NCBI GenBank assembly: GCA_044228245.1
Contig: JBGAVG010000007.1
Location: 79,726 to 143,725, forward strand
DNA from: Methylotenera_A sp044228245
Lineage (GTDB): Bacteria > Pseudomonadota > Gammaproteobacteria > Burkholderiales > Methylophilaceae
Direction: 5' to 3'
DNA: 64,000 nucleotides
In this document: piece by piece, positions 23,521 to 32,138 of the stretch
Layout: every line of letters starts with the position of its first letter
How positions within the stretch are numbered: the stretch's first letter is position 1
The notes under the pieces: model-generated
Databases searched by the model: none
Seen by the model: the letters and a program-made list of their open reading frames with translations, nothing else
What the model was told of the DNA's origin: nothing
Program-made: the position numbers and the translations under genes

Positions 23521-24314
23521 GCGACATTATTCTGCAGGCCAATCATCTGGCTAAAACCTTTCAGCAGCGCAGCGGACGCTTTGGCTTTGGCAGTACGCAA
23601 ATCAAGGCTTTGGACGATGTGAGCATTGCATTGAGGGCGGGTTCTACGCTTGCGGTAGTGGGTGAATCTGGCAGCGGTAAATCCACGCTGGCGCGTTGTC
23701 TGTTACAATTACACCCTTTCGACAGTGGCGAAGTGCTGTTTCAAGGGCAGGATCTTGCCAAACTCAGCGGTCAGGCGCTGCGTGATATGCGTAAGCATCT
23801 GCAAATGGTGTTCCAGGATCCGTTTGCATCGCTGAATCCGCGTATGCGGGTAGGCGAAATCGTCGGTGAAGGCTTATTGATTCATGGCCTGGGCAATGTT
23901 GCGGAGCAGAAAGAAAAGGTGCAGCAGATGCTTGAGCGTGTCGGGCTCGAGGCAGCAGATGCGCAAAAATATCCACACCAGTTCTCGGGCGGACAACGGC
24001 AGCGCATCGGCATTGCGCGAGCTTTGGTGCTGTCGCCCAAGGTGGTGGTGTGTGATGAACCGGTTTCCGCGCTGGATGTATCGGTGCAGGCGCAGATATT
24101 ACTGTTGCTCAAGGAGTTGCAGCAGGAGATGAATCTGAGCTACATTTTTATCAGCCACGATTTGCGCGTGGTGCGGCATATTGCCGACGAAATGGTAGTG
24201 ATGCATCAAGGCAGGATTGTGGAGCAGGGCAAGGTGGTAGACATTTACAATGCACCGCAACAGCCCTACACGCAGCAGTTGTTAAATGCAATTCCGGGCC
24301 GGAAAGCGGCTTAA
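23517..24314 (+). CDS. Peptide/nickel-type ABC transporter ATPase, second subunit (DppF-like)
   Basis: 265 residues. Walker A GESGSGKST, Q-loop VFQDPFASLNPRMRVGEIV, signature FSGGQRQRI, Walker B VVVCDEPVSALD, switch SHDLRVVRHIADEM and tail QPYTQQLLNAIPG are intact. With the previous gene it corresponds to the two halves of a fused YejF-type ATPase. The partners DppD/DppF normally serve a heterodimeric permease, which is not in this window. Confidence 0.88.
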   Translation: MSDIILQANHLAKTFQQRSGRFGFGSTQIKALDDVSIALRAGSTLAVVGESGSGKSTLARCLLQLHPFDSGEVLFQGQDLAKLSGQALRDMRKHLQMVFQDPFASLNPRMRVGEIVGEGLLIHGLGNVAEQKEKVQQMLERVGLEAADAQKYPHQFSGGQRQRIGIARALVLSPKVVVCDEPVSALDVSVQAQILLLLKELQQEMNLSYIFISHDLRVVRHIADEMVVMHQGRIVEQGKVVDIYNAPQQPYTQQLLNAIPGRKAA

Positions 24315-24350
24315 AATTTTGAGATAGAAAACTTAGTTAGAAAGAAAAGC

Positions 24351-24977
24351 ATGGCATACGATTTAGAAGAGCAAGAGCAGTTAGACGAATTCAAAGCATG
24401 GTGGAAAAAGAACGGCAGCATGGTCACCAATCTGGCATTGGCTGCCTTGATAGCCTATTCTGCCTGGCAAGGCTATCATTGGTTTCAGAATAAAAAAGCA
24501 GCGGAGGCTTCCGGTTTATATCAGACCTTGGTCGTGACCGATTTGGCCAAAACCGCCGAAATCAAAGCGCAATCTGCCAAGTTGATGGAAGATTTTGAAG
24601 GCACGCCTTACGCCGGCCGTGCAGCGGTGTTTGCGGCCAAAGCCAACTTTGCCGCGAATGACAGCAAAAGCGCCAAGGCTCAACTTGAATGGGCGGTTGA
24701 AAACGCAAAAGAAAGCGCTGTTCAGGCGATTGCAGGCCTGCAGCTGGCTGGCATTCTGTTTGAAGAAAAAAATTACGATGAGGCGCAAAAAGTGCTCGCC
24801 GCAATTAATGACAAAGGTTATGAGGGGTTGAAGGCAAACCTGCAAGGCGATGTCCTGCTGGCGCAAGGCAAGCATGCGGAAGCAAAAAAAGCCTACCAAA
24901 CCGCTCTGGAAAACCTGGATAGCCAGGGCAGAATGCATCAATATACACAGCAAAAGCTTGAGTCGCTTGGTGTTTAA
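24351..24977 (+). CDS. yfgM: YfgM family membrane-anchored TPR protein
   Basis: 208 residues. The start MAYDLEEQEQLDEFKAWWKK and the single membrane segment (about 23-43, VTNLALAALIAYSAWQGYHW) are family hallmarks, followed by a periplasmic TPR-like helical domain (AKANFAANDSKSAKAQLEWA; GDVLLAQGKHAEAKKAYQTA). E. coli YfgM associates with PpiD and the SecYEG translocon. Its place just before bamB and der is conserved. Confidence 0.92.
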   Translation: MAYDLEEQEQLDEFKAWWKKNGSMVTNLALAALIAYSAWQGYHWFQNKKAAEASGLYQTLVVTDLAKTAEIKAQSAKLMEDFEGTPYAGRAAVFAAKANFAANDSKSAKAQLEWAVENAKESAVQAIAGLQLAGILFEEKNYDEAQKVLAAINDKGYEGLKANLQGDVLLAQGKHAEAKKAYQTALENLDSQGRMHQYTQQKLESLGV

Positions 24978-25023
24978 TTGGACGTTTAATTTAATCTTTG
25001 ATGTGAGCTGATTACCAGTATTT

Positions 25024-26433
25024 ATGAATTTTTTAACACAGTTTCGATTTTCCCTGATTTTTGGTTTTGCGTTGCTTGCAGGGTGCAGCACGCTTACGGA
25101 GTTAAGGTCAGATCTTGCCGATAAAGTATTCGGCCGCGAACCGCCTAATCCACCGGCGGTGCTGGAGGAGATCACGCCAACCTATACAGCAAAAATTGAC
25201 TGGTCCGGCAATGTAGGAAAAACCGAAAGGTACGATTACACCCCAGCATTGGATTCCAGCACAGTGTATGCCGCGAACGCAGCAGGCGAGATCGCAAAGC
25301 TGGATATTGCCAACGGCCGCCAGGTATGGCGCGTGAAAGTGGGCGAGCCGGTCAGCGGTGGCGTCGGGATTGGTGCCGGCATTATATTGGTAGGTACCAA
25401 TAAAGGTAACGTTCATGCGTATGACGCTGCAGGAAAACCGCTCTGGAAAGCCAAAGTCACCAGCGAGATTCTGAGCGTGCCGCGCTATTTTGATGGCATG
25501 GTCATTGTGCGTACCGGGGATAACCGTATCTTCGGCCTCGATGCGACCGACGGCAGCCGAAAATGGGTGTATGAGCGTATTAATCCGGCACTGACTTTAA
25601 GAAGCAGTGTGGGCATCGTGGTGGATGGCGGCGCGGTATATGCGGGGTTTGCAGGCGGTAAACTGGTTGCGATTCGCGCGGACAATGGCAAATTGCTATG
25701 GGAGGCTACCGTCGCGCAACCCAAAGGCGTCACTGAAATTGAACGTATTGCCGATATTACCAGCCTGCCGGTGGTTGATGGCCCGCTGGTGTACGCCGTA
25801 GCGTATCAAGGTAAAATAGCTGCGGTAGACCGCACCAATGGCCGTGTTGTGTGGAACCGGGATATTTCCAGCTATAGCGGTTTAAATGCCGAGGATGCCA
25901 AGATATTCGTATCGCATACGCTGGGTGCGGTTTATGCGCTGGATTACTCCACGGGTAAAACCTTCTGGCGTCAGGGCGCACTCGCGAATCGCCGCCTGAC
26001 CGCGCCGTTACCAATGGGCAGCGTGATTGCGGTGGGTGATTTGGAGGGCTATGTACACTTTTTAACGCGGGATGAAGGCAAGTTTGCCGCGAGGATCAAG
26101 CTGGATAGCAACGCTGTCATGGCGCTCGTTCCCGGCGCTGCTTCAACACAACTCATCGCAGAAACACGCGATGGCGGCTTATATGCAATCAGTGTTGCAG
26201 AGAAAAATATCAAGTCAGCGCCTGCAACTCAAGGGCGGCCTATGCCAGCCCCAGCCGTAGCGCCAGTACCTGAAGCCGCGACTAGATCTGCCCCAGCTGA
26301 ACCAGAGGCGCCGAGCACAGAACGCAGTATCCTGTTCAATAACGATTCAATTCTACTGCCCGACCAGAACTCAGACCCACAGCCAGATAGTGGTAGCGTG
26401 CCAATTATCACGCTACCCAATACAGGGCCTTAA
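25024..26433 (+). CDS. bamB: Outer membrane assembly lipoprotein BamB
   Basis: 469 residues, longer than the usual 380-400. A lipoprotein signal ends at LLAGC (Cys21). The eight-bladed beta-propeller is seen as PQQ-like repeats: VYAANAAGEIAKLDIANGRQ, VGTNKGNVHAYDAAGKPLW, RTGDNRIFGLDATDGSRKW and YAVAYQGKIAAVDRTNGRVV. The extra length is a Pro/Ala/Ser-rich C-terminal tail (from about residue 400) that looks disordered. BamB is an accessory lipoprotein of the BAM complex; BamD is encoded 1.8 kb downstream on the other strand. Confidence 0.95.
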   Translation: MNFLTQFRFSLIFGFALLAGCSTLTELRSDLADKVFGREPPNPPAVLEEITPTYTAKIDWSGNVGKTERYDYTPALDSSTVYAANAAGEIAKLDIANGRQVWRVKVGEPVSGGVGIGAGIILVGTNKGNVHAYDAAGKPLWKAKVTSEILSVPRYFDGMVIVRTGDNRIFGLDATDGSRKWVYERINPALTLRSSVGIVVDGGAVYAGFAGGKLVAIRADNGKLLWEATVAQPKGVTEIERIADITSLPVVDGPLVYAVAYQGKIAAVDRTNGRVVWNRDISSYSGLNAEDAKIFVSHTLGAVYALDYSTGKTFWRQGALANRRLTAPLPMGSVIAVGDLEGYVHFLTRDEGKFAARIKLDSNAVMALVPGAASTQLIAETRDGGLYAISVAEKNIKSAPATQGRPMPAPAVAPVPEAATRSAPAEPEAPSTERSILFNNDSILLPDQNSDPQPDSGSVPIITLPNTGP

Positions 26434-26442
26434 CCACTCATC

Positions 26443-27891
26443 ATGCTGCCCACCATCGTGCTCGTTGGTCGTCCCAACGTTGGAAAATCCACTTTATTCA
26501 ATCGTCTGACCAAAAGCCGTGACGCGCTGGTGGCGGATTTGCCCGGGCTGACGCGCGACCGCCACTACGGGCGCGGCATCGGCGCCAGCCAGCCTTACCT
26601 GGTGATTGATACCGGCGGTTTTGAGCCAACCGCAGAAAGCGGCATTTTAAAAGAGATGGCACGCCAGACTTTGCTGGCGATTGATGAAGCGGATGTCGTG
26701 ATTTTTCTGGTGGATGGCCGCGCCGGCATTACCCCGCAGGAATATATCATTGCCGATAAACTGCGCAGGTCGCAGCGTCCCGTGCTACTGGCAGTGAATA
26801 AAACCGAGGGCATGCAAAAAGCGGTGGTGTCGGCAGATTTCCATGAATTAGGGCTTGGCGAGCCGTTATCAATCTCTTCTGCGCATGGCGAAGGCGTGAA
26901 AGACTTGATCGAGCTGGCGCTGGAAAATTTTCCTGAGCCGCAAGAAGATGAAGAAGTTAAACACAATAACAGAGTGCCGAGAGTGGCCATCGTCGGCCGC
27001 CCCAACGTAGGCAAATCGACCTTGGTGAATGCCCTGCTGGGCGAGGAGCGCGTCATTGCTTTTGACGAGCCTGGCACCACGCGGGATTCGATTGAAATCG
27101 ACCTGGAAAAAAACGGCAAACATTATGTGATCATCGATACAGCCGGTGTGCGCAAGCGCGGCAAAGTGTTTGAATCAATTGAAAAGTTTTCAGTGGTGAA
27201 AACCATGCAGGCGATTGAGGATGCCAATGTGGCGATTCTGGTGGTAGACGCACAAGAGGGCATTACCGAGCAAGATGCGCACGTGGCTGCATATATTCTG
27301 GATGCAGGGCGTGCCTTGGTGGTGGCGATTAACAAATGGGACGGCCTGAAAGACGATGAGCGCGAGTGGATTAAAAATGAAATTGATCGCAAACTCCAAT
27401 TTTTAGATTTTGCCAAATTCCACTATATTTCCGCGCTTCGCAAAAAAGGATTGACCGAACTGTTCACTTCGGTAGACGGCGCATTCAAGGCGGCGTTTGC
27501 CAAACTGGCTACGCCACAGCTTACGCGTGTGCTGATCGATGCGGTTGCGCAGCACCAGCCGCCGGTCAGCAAGGGTATTCGTCCAAAATTGCGTTACGCG
27601 CATCAGGGCGGCATGAATCCGCCGATTGTGGTGATACATGGCAACCATGTGGATGGTGTAAAAGATAGCTATAAACGCTTTTTAGAAGGCGTATTTCGCA
27701 AAACTTTCCAGCTGACCGGTACGCCATTACGCGTGCAGTTCAAGCAGGGCGATAATCCGTTTGCAGAACCGGATAAACGCAAAGCAGGTGAGGGGATTGT
27801 GAGCATGCGCCGCCGTAAGACCGCACAGCGTGCTGAATTAAAGGCAAAAAAAGAGGCCGAAGATAAGGGCAGGCGCGCTAAAAAGCATTGA
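26443..27891 (+). CDS. der: Ribosome-assembly GTPase Der (EngA)
   Basis: 482 residues. Two tandem GTPase domains, each with a G1 loop GRPNVGKST (near residues 8-16 and 187-195), G3 DTGGFEP and DTAGVRK, and G4 NKTEG and NKWDG, followed by a KH-like C-terminal domain. The twin domains are unique to Der, which helps mature the 50S subunit. The basic tail (KRKAGEGIVSMRRRKTAQRA onward) is long. It is the last gene of the plus-strand run; a 32-bp gap separates it from a convergent gene. Confidence 0.97.
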   Translation: MLPTIVLVGRPNVGKSTLFNRLTKSRDALVADLPGLTRDRHYGRGIGASQPYLVIDTGGFEPTAESGILKEMARQTLLAIDEADVVIFLVDGRAGITPQEYIIADKLRRSQRPVLLAVNKTEGMQKAVVSADFHELGLGEPLSISSAHGEGVKDLIELALENFPEPQEDEEVKHNNRVPRVAIVGRPNVGKSTLVNALLGEERVIAFDEPGTTRDSIEIDLEKNGKHYVIIDTAGVRKRGKVFESIEKFSVVKTMQAIEDANVAILVVDAQEGITEQDAHVAAYILDAGRALVVAINKWDGLKDDEREWIKNEIDRKLQFLDFAKFHYISALRKKGLTELFTSVDGAFKAAFAKLATPQLTRVLIDAVAQHQPPVSKGIRPKLRYAHQGGMNPPIVVIHGNHVDGVKDSYKRFLEGVFRKTFQLTGTPLRVQFKQGDNPFAEPDKRKAGEGIVSMRRRKTAQRAELKAKKEAEDKGRRAKKH

Positions 27892-27923
27892 GTTTCATGT
27901 CCGCAAACATGTTCGGACGAGGT

Positions 27924-28244
27924 CTATTTTTCCTGCAGCTTATTTTCCTCAGGTAATTCATAAGGGTCTGCCACATAGGCCGGCCCTTTCATGAGCATGA
28001 CGACAATGCATCCAATGGCGGTTGCGCCTACAAAGAACCAGTAGCTGAAGAGAAGCCCCAGGCACTGGTAAATAATTTTCTGCTGTACCGGGCTCAGCGT
28101 GGCGTTGTTAAAATAAATACTGAGTATGATGGCAGCGAGTGGCGCTGTGCCCAGCAGAAATATCACCGGTATTTTTTTGAACAACACCCACTCAAATCCT
28201 GATGGTGATCTGGTGTATCCCGGTAATTTGTTAAGCAGGCCCAT
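27924..28244 (-). CDS. Small inner-membrane protein, unknown function
   Basis: About 106 residues from MGLLNKLPGYTRSPSG; an earlier ATG would overlap the bamD end. Two membrane segments are plain: IPVIFLLGTAPLAAIILSIY and YWFFVGATAIGCIVVMLM. The C-terminal tail is charged. It follows bamD by 11 bp on the same strand and probably shares its transcript. I recognise no family. Confidence 0.65.
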   Translation of the reverse strand: MGLLNKLPGYTRSPSGFEWVLFKKIPVIFLLGTAPLAAIILSIYFNNATLSPVQQKIIYQCLGLLFSYWFFVGATAIGCIVVMLMKGPAYVADPYELPEENKLQEK

Positions 28245-28255
28245 AAGTGGAGTTT

Positions 28256-29080
28256 TTAATAGAGGCTTTCCCAGAACTTCCACCACACGCGTTCGTCCTC
28301 AGTCACTTTTCCGGTCACCATCGGATTTTGCGGATAGTTGGTTTTTAGCACGCGCAGGGTGTCTTCTTTCAAATCCTGCAAGTCCATGTGGTCGTAAGCG
28401 CTGATACTGATGACAAGCGCTTCTTCGACAGAAACGGAGTTTGGATAATATTCCAGCACATATTTGGCACGGTTAAGTGCGGCCAGATAGGCCTGGCGCT
28501 TCATGTAATAACGCGCCACGTGCATTTCGTGCTGGGAAAGCGTGTTCACGAGGTACACCATGCGCTGGGTGGCATCTTTATAGTAGCGGCTTTTCGGGTA
28601 ACGTTCGGTGAGCTCTTTAAATGCGGCGAATGAAAGTTTAAGCGCCTTCGGGTCACGGTCGCTGATTTCCTGTGCGGTCGCTTTTTCGATAATGCCGCGC
28701 TCGTTAAAGCTGGACAGGCCTTTTAGATAATAGGCGTAATCAACGTTGGGATGATTGGGATGCAGCTTAATGAAACGATCTGCCGCGGCCACGCTGGAAA
28801 CAGGGTCGCCTTTTTTATAGTAGGCGTAGGCAATCTCAAGCTGCGCTTGCGTTGCATATTTGCCGTGTGGAAAGCGTGATTCCAGTTGAAAATAGCCAAT
28901 GGCTTTGTCATAATCCTTGTCGATCATTTTGGCTTCGCCTTCCTGGTAGATGCGCTCAGCTTGCCAGCCTTTGGTGTCATCCAGTTCAGTGGGGTCGCCG
29001 AAAATAGCGCACGCTTGCATAAATAAAGCTAAAAGCCCAATGGATAAAAGCGGTAAAATACGTTTCACGATATATTTCAA
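28256..29080 (-). CDS. bamD: Outer membrane assembly lipoprotein BamD
   Basis: About 275 residues from a TTG start (reads MKYIVKRILPLLSIGLLALF); longer starts at 29110 or 29125 exist but run into the divergent rluD start. The lipobox MQAC precedes mature CAIFGDPTELDDT. TPR repeats follow: AERIYQEGEAKMIDKDYDKA, YFQLESRFPHGKYATQAQLE and YYLKGLSSFNERGII. BamD is the essential lipoprotein partner of BamA in beta-barrel insertion. It is divergent from rluD, as in many Proteobacteria. Confidence 0.93.
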   Translation of the reverse strand: MKYIVKRILPLLSIGLLALFMQACAIFGDPTELDDTKGWQAERIYQEGEAKMIDKDYDKAIGYFQLESRFPHGKYATQAQLEIAYAYYKKGDPVSSVAAADRFIKLHPNHPNVDYAYYLKGLSSFNERGIIEKATAQEISDRDPKALKLSFAAFKELTERYPKSRYYKDATQRMVYLVNTLSQHEMHVARYYMKRQAYLAALNRAKYVLEYYPNSVSVEEALVISISAYDHMDLQDLKEDTLRVLKTNYPQNPMVTGKVTEDERVWWKFWESLY

Positions 29081-29118
29081 AATGAAAACCTGCAAATTAA
29101 TTTGTTTCATTATAACTG

Positions 29119-30222
29119 ATGCCAAAGAAAAAGCCGATGCAAACGAAGACAGATATTACGCTTAACATCCCCATGCATTTGGGTGGCGAGCGGTTGGACA
29201 TCGCATTGCAGAAAATGTTGCCCGAGCATTCGCGCAGCCGTTTGCAGGCTTGGATAAAAGCCGGCCTGGTGACTTTGAATAACGAAGCCACAACTGCCAA
29301 AACCAAGGTGTGGGGCGGCGAAAAAGTGAATGTGAAGCCACAGGACAATCCGCAGGAACAGGCGTTTTTGCCGGAAAACATTCCGCTGAATATTGTGTAC
29401 GAAGATGACGAATTGCTGGTGATCAACAAGCCTGCCGGTTTGGTGGTGCACCCTGCAGCGGGTAACTGGAGCGGTACCTTGCTGAATGCCTTGCTGTATC
29501 ACGCGCCGCAATTGGCAGAAATACCCCGTTGCGGCATCGTGCACCGGCTGGACAAAGACACCAGCGGTTTGCTGGTGGTGGCAAAAACGCTGGAAGCGCA
29601 GACCAGCCTGGTGCGCCAGTTGCAGGCGCGCACGGTGAAGCGTGAATACCGGGCGATTGTATGGGGACAGATCTGGCGCAACGGCGCAATCAACCAGCCC
29701 ATCGGGCGTCATCCGCATGCGCGCACCAAGATGGCGGTCACCCGTACGGGCAAACCCGCGGTGACGCACTACGAGGTGCTGGAACGCTTTGGCGTGCATA
29801 CTTACTTGCGCTGTGTGTTAGAAACAGGCCGTACCCACCAGATTCGCGTGCATTTGCAATTCCTCAAGGCACCAATGCTGGGCGATCCTGTCTATGGCAT
29901 AGGCAATATCATTCCACATAAACTCATGACGCAGACCTTGAAAGATGCGGTTTCCGGCTTTAAGCGCCAGGCGCTGCATGCGATCAGACTGGGGCTGATT
30001 CACCCCAAGACTCACCAGCCGATGGAATGGCAGATCGAGTTGGCGGCTGACATGAAAGCCTTGCTGGAAGCCATGCGCCACGAAGATGTAGTAGAGGAAG
30101 CCATGCCGGAGTTCTTGCCGCCAGAATTCTTACCGGAAGACCAGCCGTATGAATACGATGAATCGGATGAAGATTGGGATGGTTTTGACGATGAGGACGA
30201 ATTAGATGTTGAAGAAGAGTGA
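29119..30222 (+). CDS. rluD: 23S rRNA pseudouridine(1911/1915/1917) synthase RluD
   Basis: 367 residues. An N-terminal S4 RNA-binding domain (LGGERLDIALQKMLPEHSRS) precedes the synthase with the catalytic Asp in VHRLDKDTSGLLVVAKT. TGRTHQIRVHLQ is the family C-terminal block. The last 45 residues are strikingly acidic (YEYDESDEDWDGFDDEDELD), an extension beyond the usual fold. Its stop overlaps the pgeF start by 17 bp, and rluD-pgeF is a common pair. Met1 or Met7 may be the true start. Confidence 0.95.
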   Translation: MPKKKPMQTKTDITLNIPMHLGGERLDIALQKMLPEHSRSRLQAWIKAGLVTLNNEATTAKTKVWGGEKVNVKPQDNPQEQAFLPENIPLNIVYEDDELLVINKPAGLVVHPAAGNWSGTLLNALLYHAPQLAEIPRCGIVHRLDKDTSGLLVVAKTLEAQTSLVRQLQARTVKREYRAIVWGQIWRNGAINQPIGRHPHARTKMAVTRTGKPAVTHYEVLERFGVHTYLRCVLETGRTHQIRVHLQFLKAPMLGDPVYGIGNIIPHKLMTQTLKDAVSGFKRQALHAIRLGLIHPKTHQPMEWQIELAADMKALLEAMRHEDVVEEAMPEFLPPEFLPEDQPYEYDESDEDWDGFDDEDELDVEEE

Positions 30223-30946
30223 CTTCATTGTCCCCGATTGGCCAGCGCCGTCCAATGTGCATGCATTGCAGACCACGCGCGTTGGCGGCGTTAGCCGTGC
30301 GCCATACGACACGCTGAACCTGGGCAGCCATGTCGGCGATGACCCGCTTAATGTGGCTGCAAACCGTCAACTACTGAGCCCTTTTGTGCCCAGCGAGCCG
30401 GTATGGCTGAATCAGGTACACGGCACGTTGACGATAGACGCAGAAACTGCCGGTTGCGCGCCACCGGATGCAGACGCTAGCTACACGCAGCAGCGTAATG
30501 TGGTTTGTGCCACCATGACGGCAGATTGCCTGCCGCTGCTTTTCTGTAACCAGGCAGGCACTGAAGTCGCTGCCGTGCATGCGGGCTGGAAAGGCCTGCT
30601 GGACGGCGTGATTGAATCCGCGCTGGACAGAATGCAATCCAAACCCACTGAGATTTTAGTCTGGCTCGGCCCCGCCATTGGCCCACAGGCATTTGAGGTC
30701 GGTGTTGAAGTACGCGATGCTTTCATCAAAAAACTGGCGCTTGCCGAAACTGCATTTCAGCCGCACGGCGAAAAATGGCTGGGCGATATGTTCATGCTGG
30801 CCAGACAACGCCTTGCCGAGCGTGGCGTGATGCAGGTGTATGGCGGCAGCGTTTGCACGTATAGCAATCCTGAGCGCTTCTTTTCATTTCGGCGCGACAA
30901 TGTCACCGGACGCATGGCGACGCTGATCTGGTTAGGGAACCTCTGA
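30206..30946 (+). CDS. pgeF: YfiH/LACC1 family purine nucleoside phosphorylase-type enzyme
   Basis: 246 residues. The family core is intact: TRVGGVSRAPYDTLNLG, NQVHG, ATMTADCLPLLFC with the metal Cys, VAAVHAGWKGLLDG with the metal His, and GPAIGPQAFEVG. Homologues (LACC1, YlmD) act on purine nucleosides, and E. coli YfiH is implicated in peptidoglycan quality control. The last residues and the stop codon come from the inverted end of the MITE that begins at 30936, so the C-terminus may be altered by that insertion. Confidence 0.92.
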   Translation: MLKKSDFIVPDWPAPSNVHALQTTRVGGVSRAPYDTLNLGSHVGDDPLNVAANRQLLSPFVPSEPVWLNQVHGTLTIDAETAGCAPPDADASYTQQRNVVCATMTADCLPLLFCNQAGTEVAAVHAGWKGLLDGVIESALDRMQSKPTEILVWLGPAIGPQAFEVGVEVRDAFIKKLALAETAFQPHGEKWLGDMFMLARQRLAERGVMQVYGGSVCTYSNPERFFSFRRDNVTGRMATLIWLGNL

Positions 30947-31209
30947 TTAAGTCCCACATGGCCACGCACTCGGCTTCGCGGGATGGGATTGCAAGGAAGG
31001 CTTCGATACAAATGGTTATTCCCTTTGTGAGGAGCCTGACACCGCAGACCGCCTGCAAAGCCAGCGCCCATATGGGTTGCGTTAAATTTGAGCGCTTGCC
31101 TTGTTGCATCGCTTGGCTTCGTAGAATAACTACGACCTGCGCGATGCGTCGTGCAATCATCTCAAATTTAACGGCAACGTGGCTGATGGCGGGCTTAATC
31201 AGAGGTTCC
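30936..31209. mobile_element. IS5-like MITE, copy 1 (274 bp)
   Basis: Perfect 16-bp terminal inverted repeats GGAACCTCTGATTAAG (30936-30951) and its complement (31194-31209). The end sequence resembles IS5 termini (GGAAGGTGCGAA-type). The body aligns without gaps over its last two thirds to the element at 62256-62528 in the opposite orientation. A right-hand hairpin is built from GTTAAATTTGAG and CTCAAATTTAAC with the inner stem GCATCGC / GCGATGC and a small hairpin CGTAGAATAACTACG. The left flank TTAG fits the IS5 target rule YTAR; the right flank TTGG matches it in 3 of 4 bases. No transposase is present. It fills the pgeF-ZIP gap. Confidence 0.85.
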
Positions 31210-31247
31210 TTGGTTTATAATGCTACAACTTTTTTCTGTATTGATTC

Positions 31248-32129
31248 ATGACCATTCCTGACTTTTCCGTTTTACTCTGGATTGTAATATTCAGCCTCAT
31301 TGGCGGCATTTTAAGTGTGGCAGGGGCCGCTTTGGTAGCCCTGAATGCACGCATCACCGCCATCCCGATGCTGATCAGCTACGCCATTGGTGCAATGCTT
31401 GGCGCGGTATTTTTAGAAATTCTGCCCGAAGCGATAAAAATCGCAAGCAATGTGCAAACCATGACGGCTACGGTGCTGTTCGGTATTTTGCTGTTTTTTA
31501 CGCTTGAAAAACTGGTGATATGGCGGCATTGCCATGGCGACCATTGCGAAGTGCATGCGATTCATACCGAGGAGGAATGCCCGGAAACGCATCCGCATAC
31601 CACCAAATATAAGCCGGTCAGCGTGAAACAGCCTTTGGTGAACTTGCATGCTGCAAACCATCACGCCCATGCGCATGACCATGGGCGCAGCGGTATGATG
31701 GTGATGATAGGCGACACGTTTCATAACTTTGTCGATGGCATTTTGATCGCCTCAGCTTTTATGGTCGATGTAAAAGTCGGGATTGTAACGGCGATTGCGA
31801 TTATCGCGCATGAAATTCCGCAGGAAGTGGGCGATTTTTTAATCCTGCTGCATTCAGGCTACAGCAAAAAACAGGCATTCATCTTTAATCTGGTATCCAG
31901 TTTTGCAACCGTTGTTGGCGGTGCCATTGCTTATTTTGCCCTGAGTCATGTGCAGGGCTGGATTCCCACCATTTTGGGCTTAGCCGCTTCAAGTATGCTT
32001 TATGTAGCAGTGGCGGATTTAATTCCCAGCTTGCATAAGCGCACCGAACTGCACGCTACCATTTCGCAACTCGTGCTGATTGCCTGTGGTGTAGCCTCGA
32101 TTTGGCTGGCAGGCCATTTTTTAGAATAG
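31248..32129 (+). CDS. ZIP family divalent metal transporter
   Basis: 293 residues and about eight membrane segments. Metal-site motifs are seen in GDTFHNFVDGILIASAF (segment IV) and AHEIPQEVGDFLIL (segment V). A cytoplasmic loop rich in metal ligands (HCHGDHCEVHAIHTEE and HAANHHAHAHDHG) joins segments III and IV, as in zinc-transporting ZIPs. It likely imports Zn2+ or a similar metal into the cytoplasm; the specific metal cannot be read from sequence. No Zur-type operator was recognised, and a MITE occupies its upstream region. Confidence 0.9.
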   Translation: MTIPDFSVLLWIVIFSLIGGILSVAGAALVALNARITAIPMLISYAIGAMLGAVFLEILPEAIKIASNVQTMTATVLFGILLFFTLEKLVIWRHCHGDHCEVHAIHTEEECPETHPHTTKYKPVSVKQPLVNLHAANHHAHAHDHGRSGMMVMIGDTFHNFVDGILIASAFMVDVKVGIVTAIAIIAHEIPQEVGDFLILLHSGYSKKQAFIFNLVSSFATVVGGAIAYFALSHVQGWIPTILGLAASSMLYVAVADLIPSLHKRTELHATISQLVLIACGVASIWLAGHFLE

Positions 32130-32138
32130 TTGGACTAT

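Noticed and set aside
27892..27923. GTCCG/CGGAC hairpin in the gap after der
   Set aside because: The stem is only 5 bp with a long loop and no T-run close behind, too weak to call a terminator.
30958..31251. Similar short ORFs readable in both MITE copies (for example RSLTPQTACKA and RSLTRQTACKA)
   Set aside because: The frame is kept only because the copies align without gaps. Differences are spread over all codon positions and follow stem pairing, so I see no sign of protein selection.
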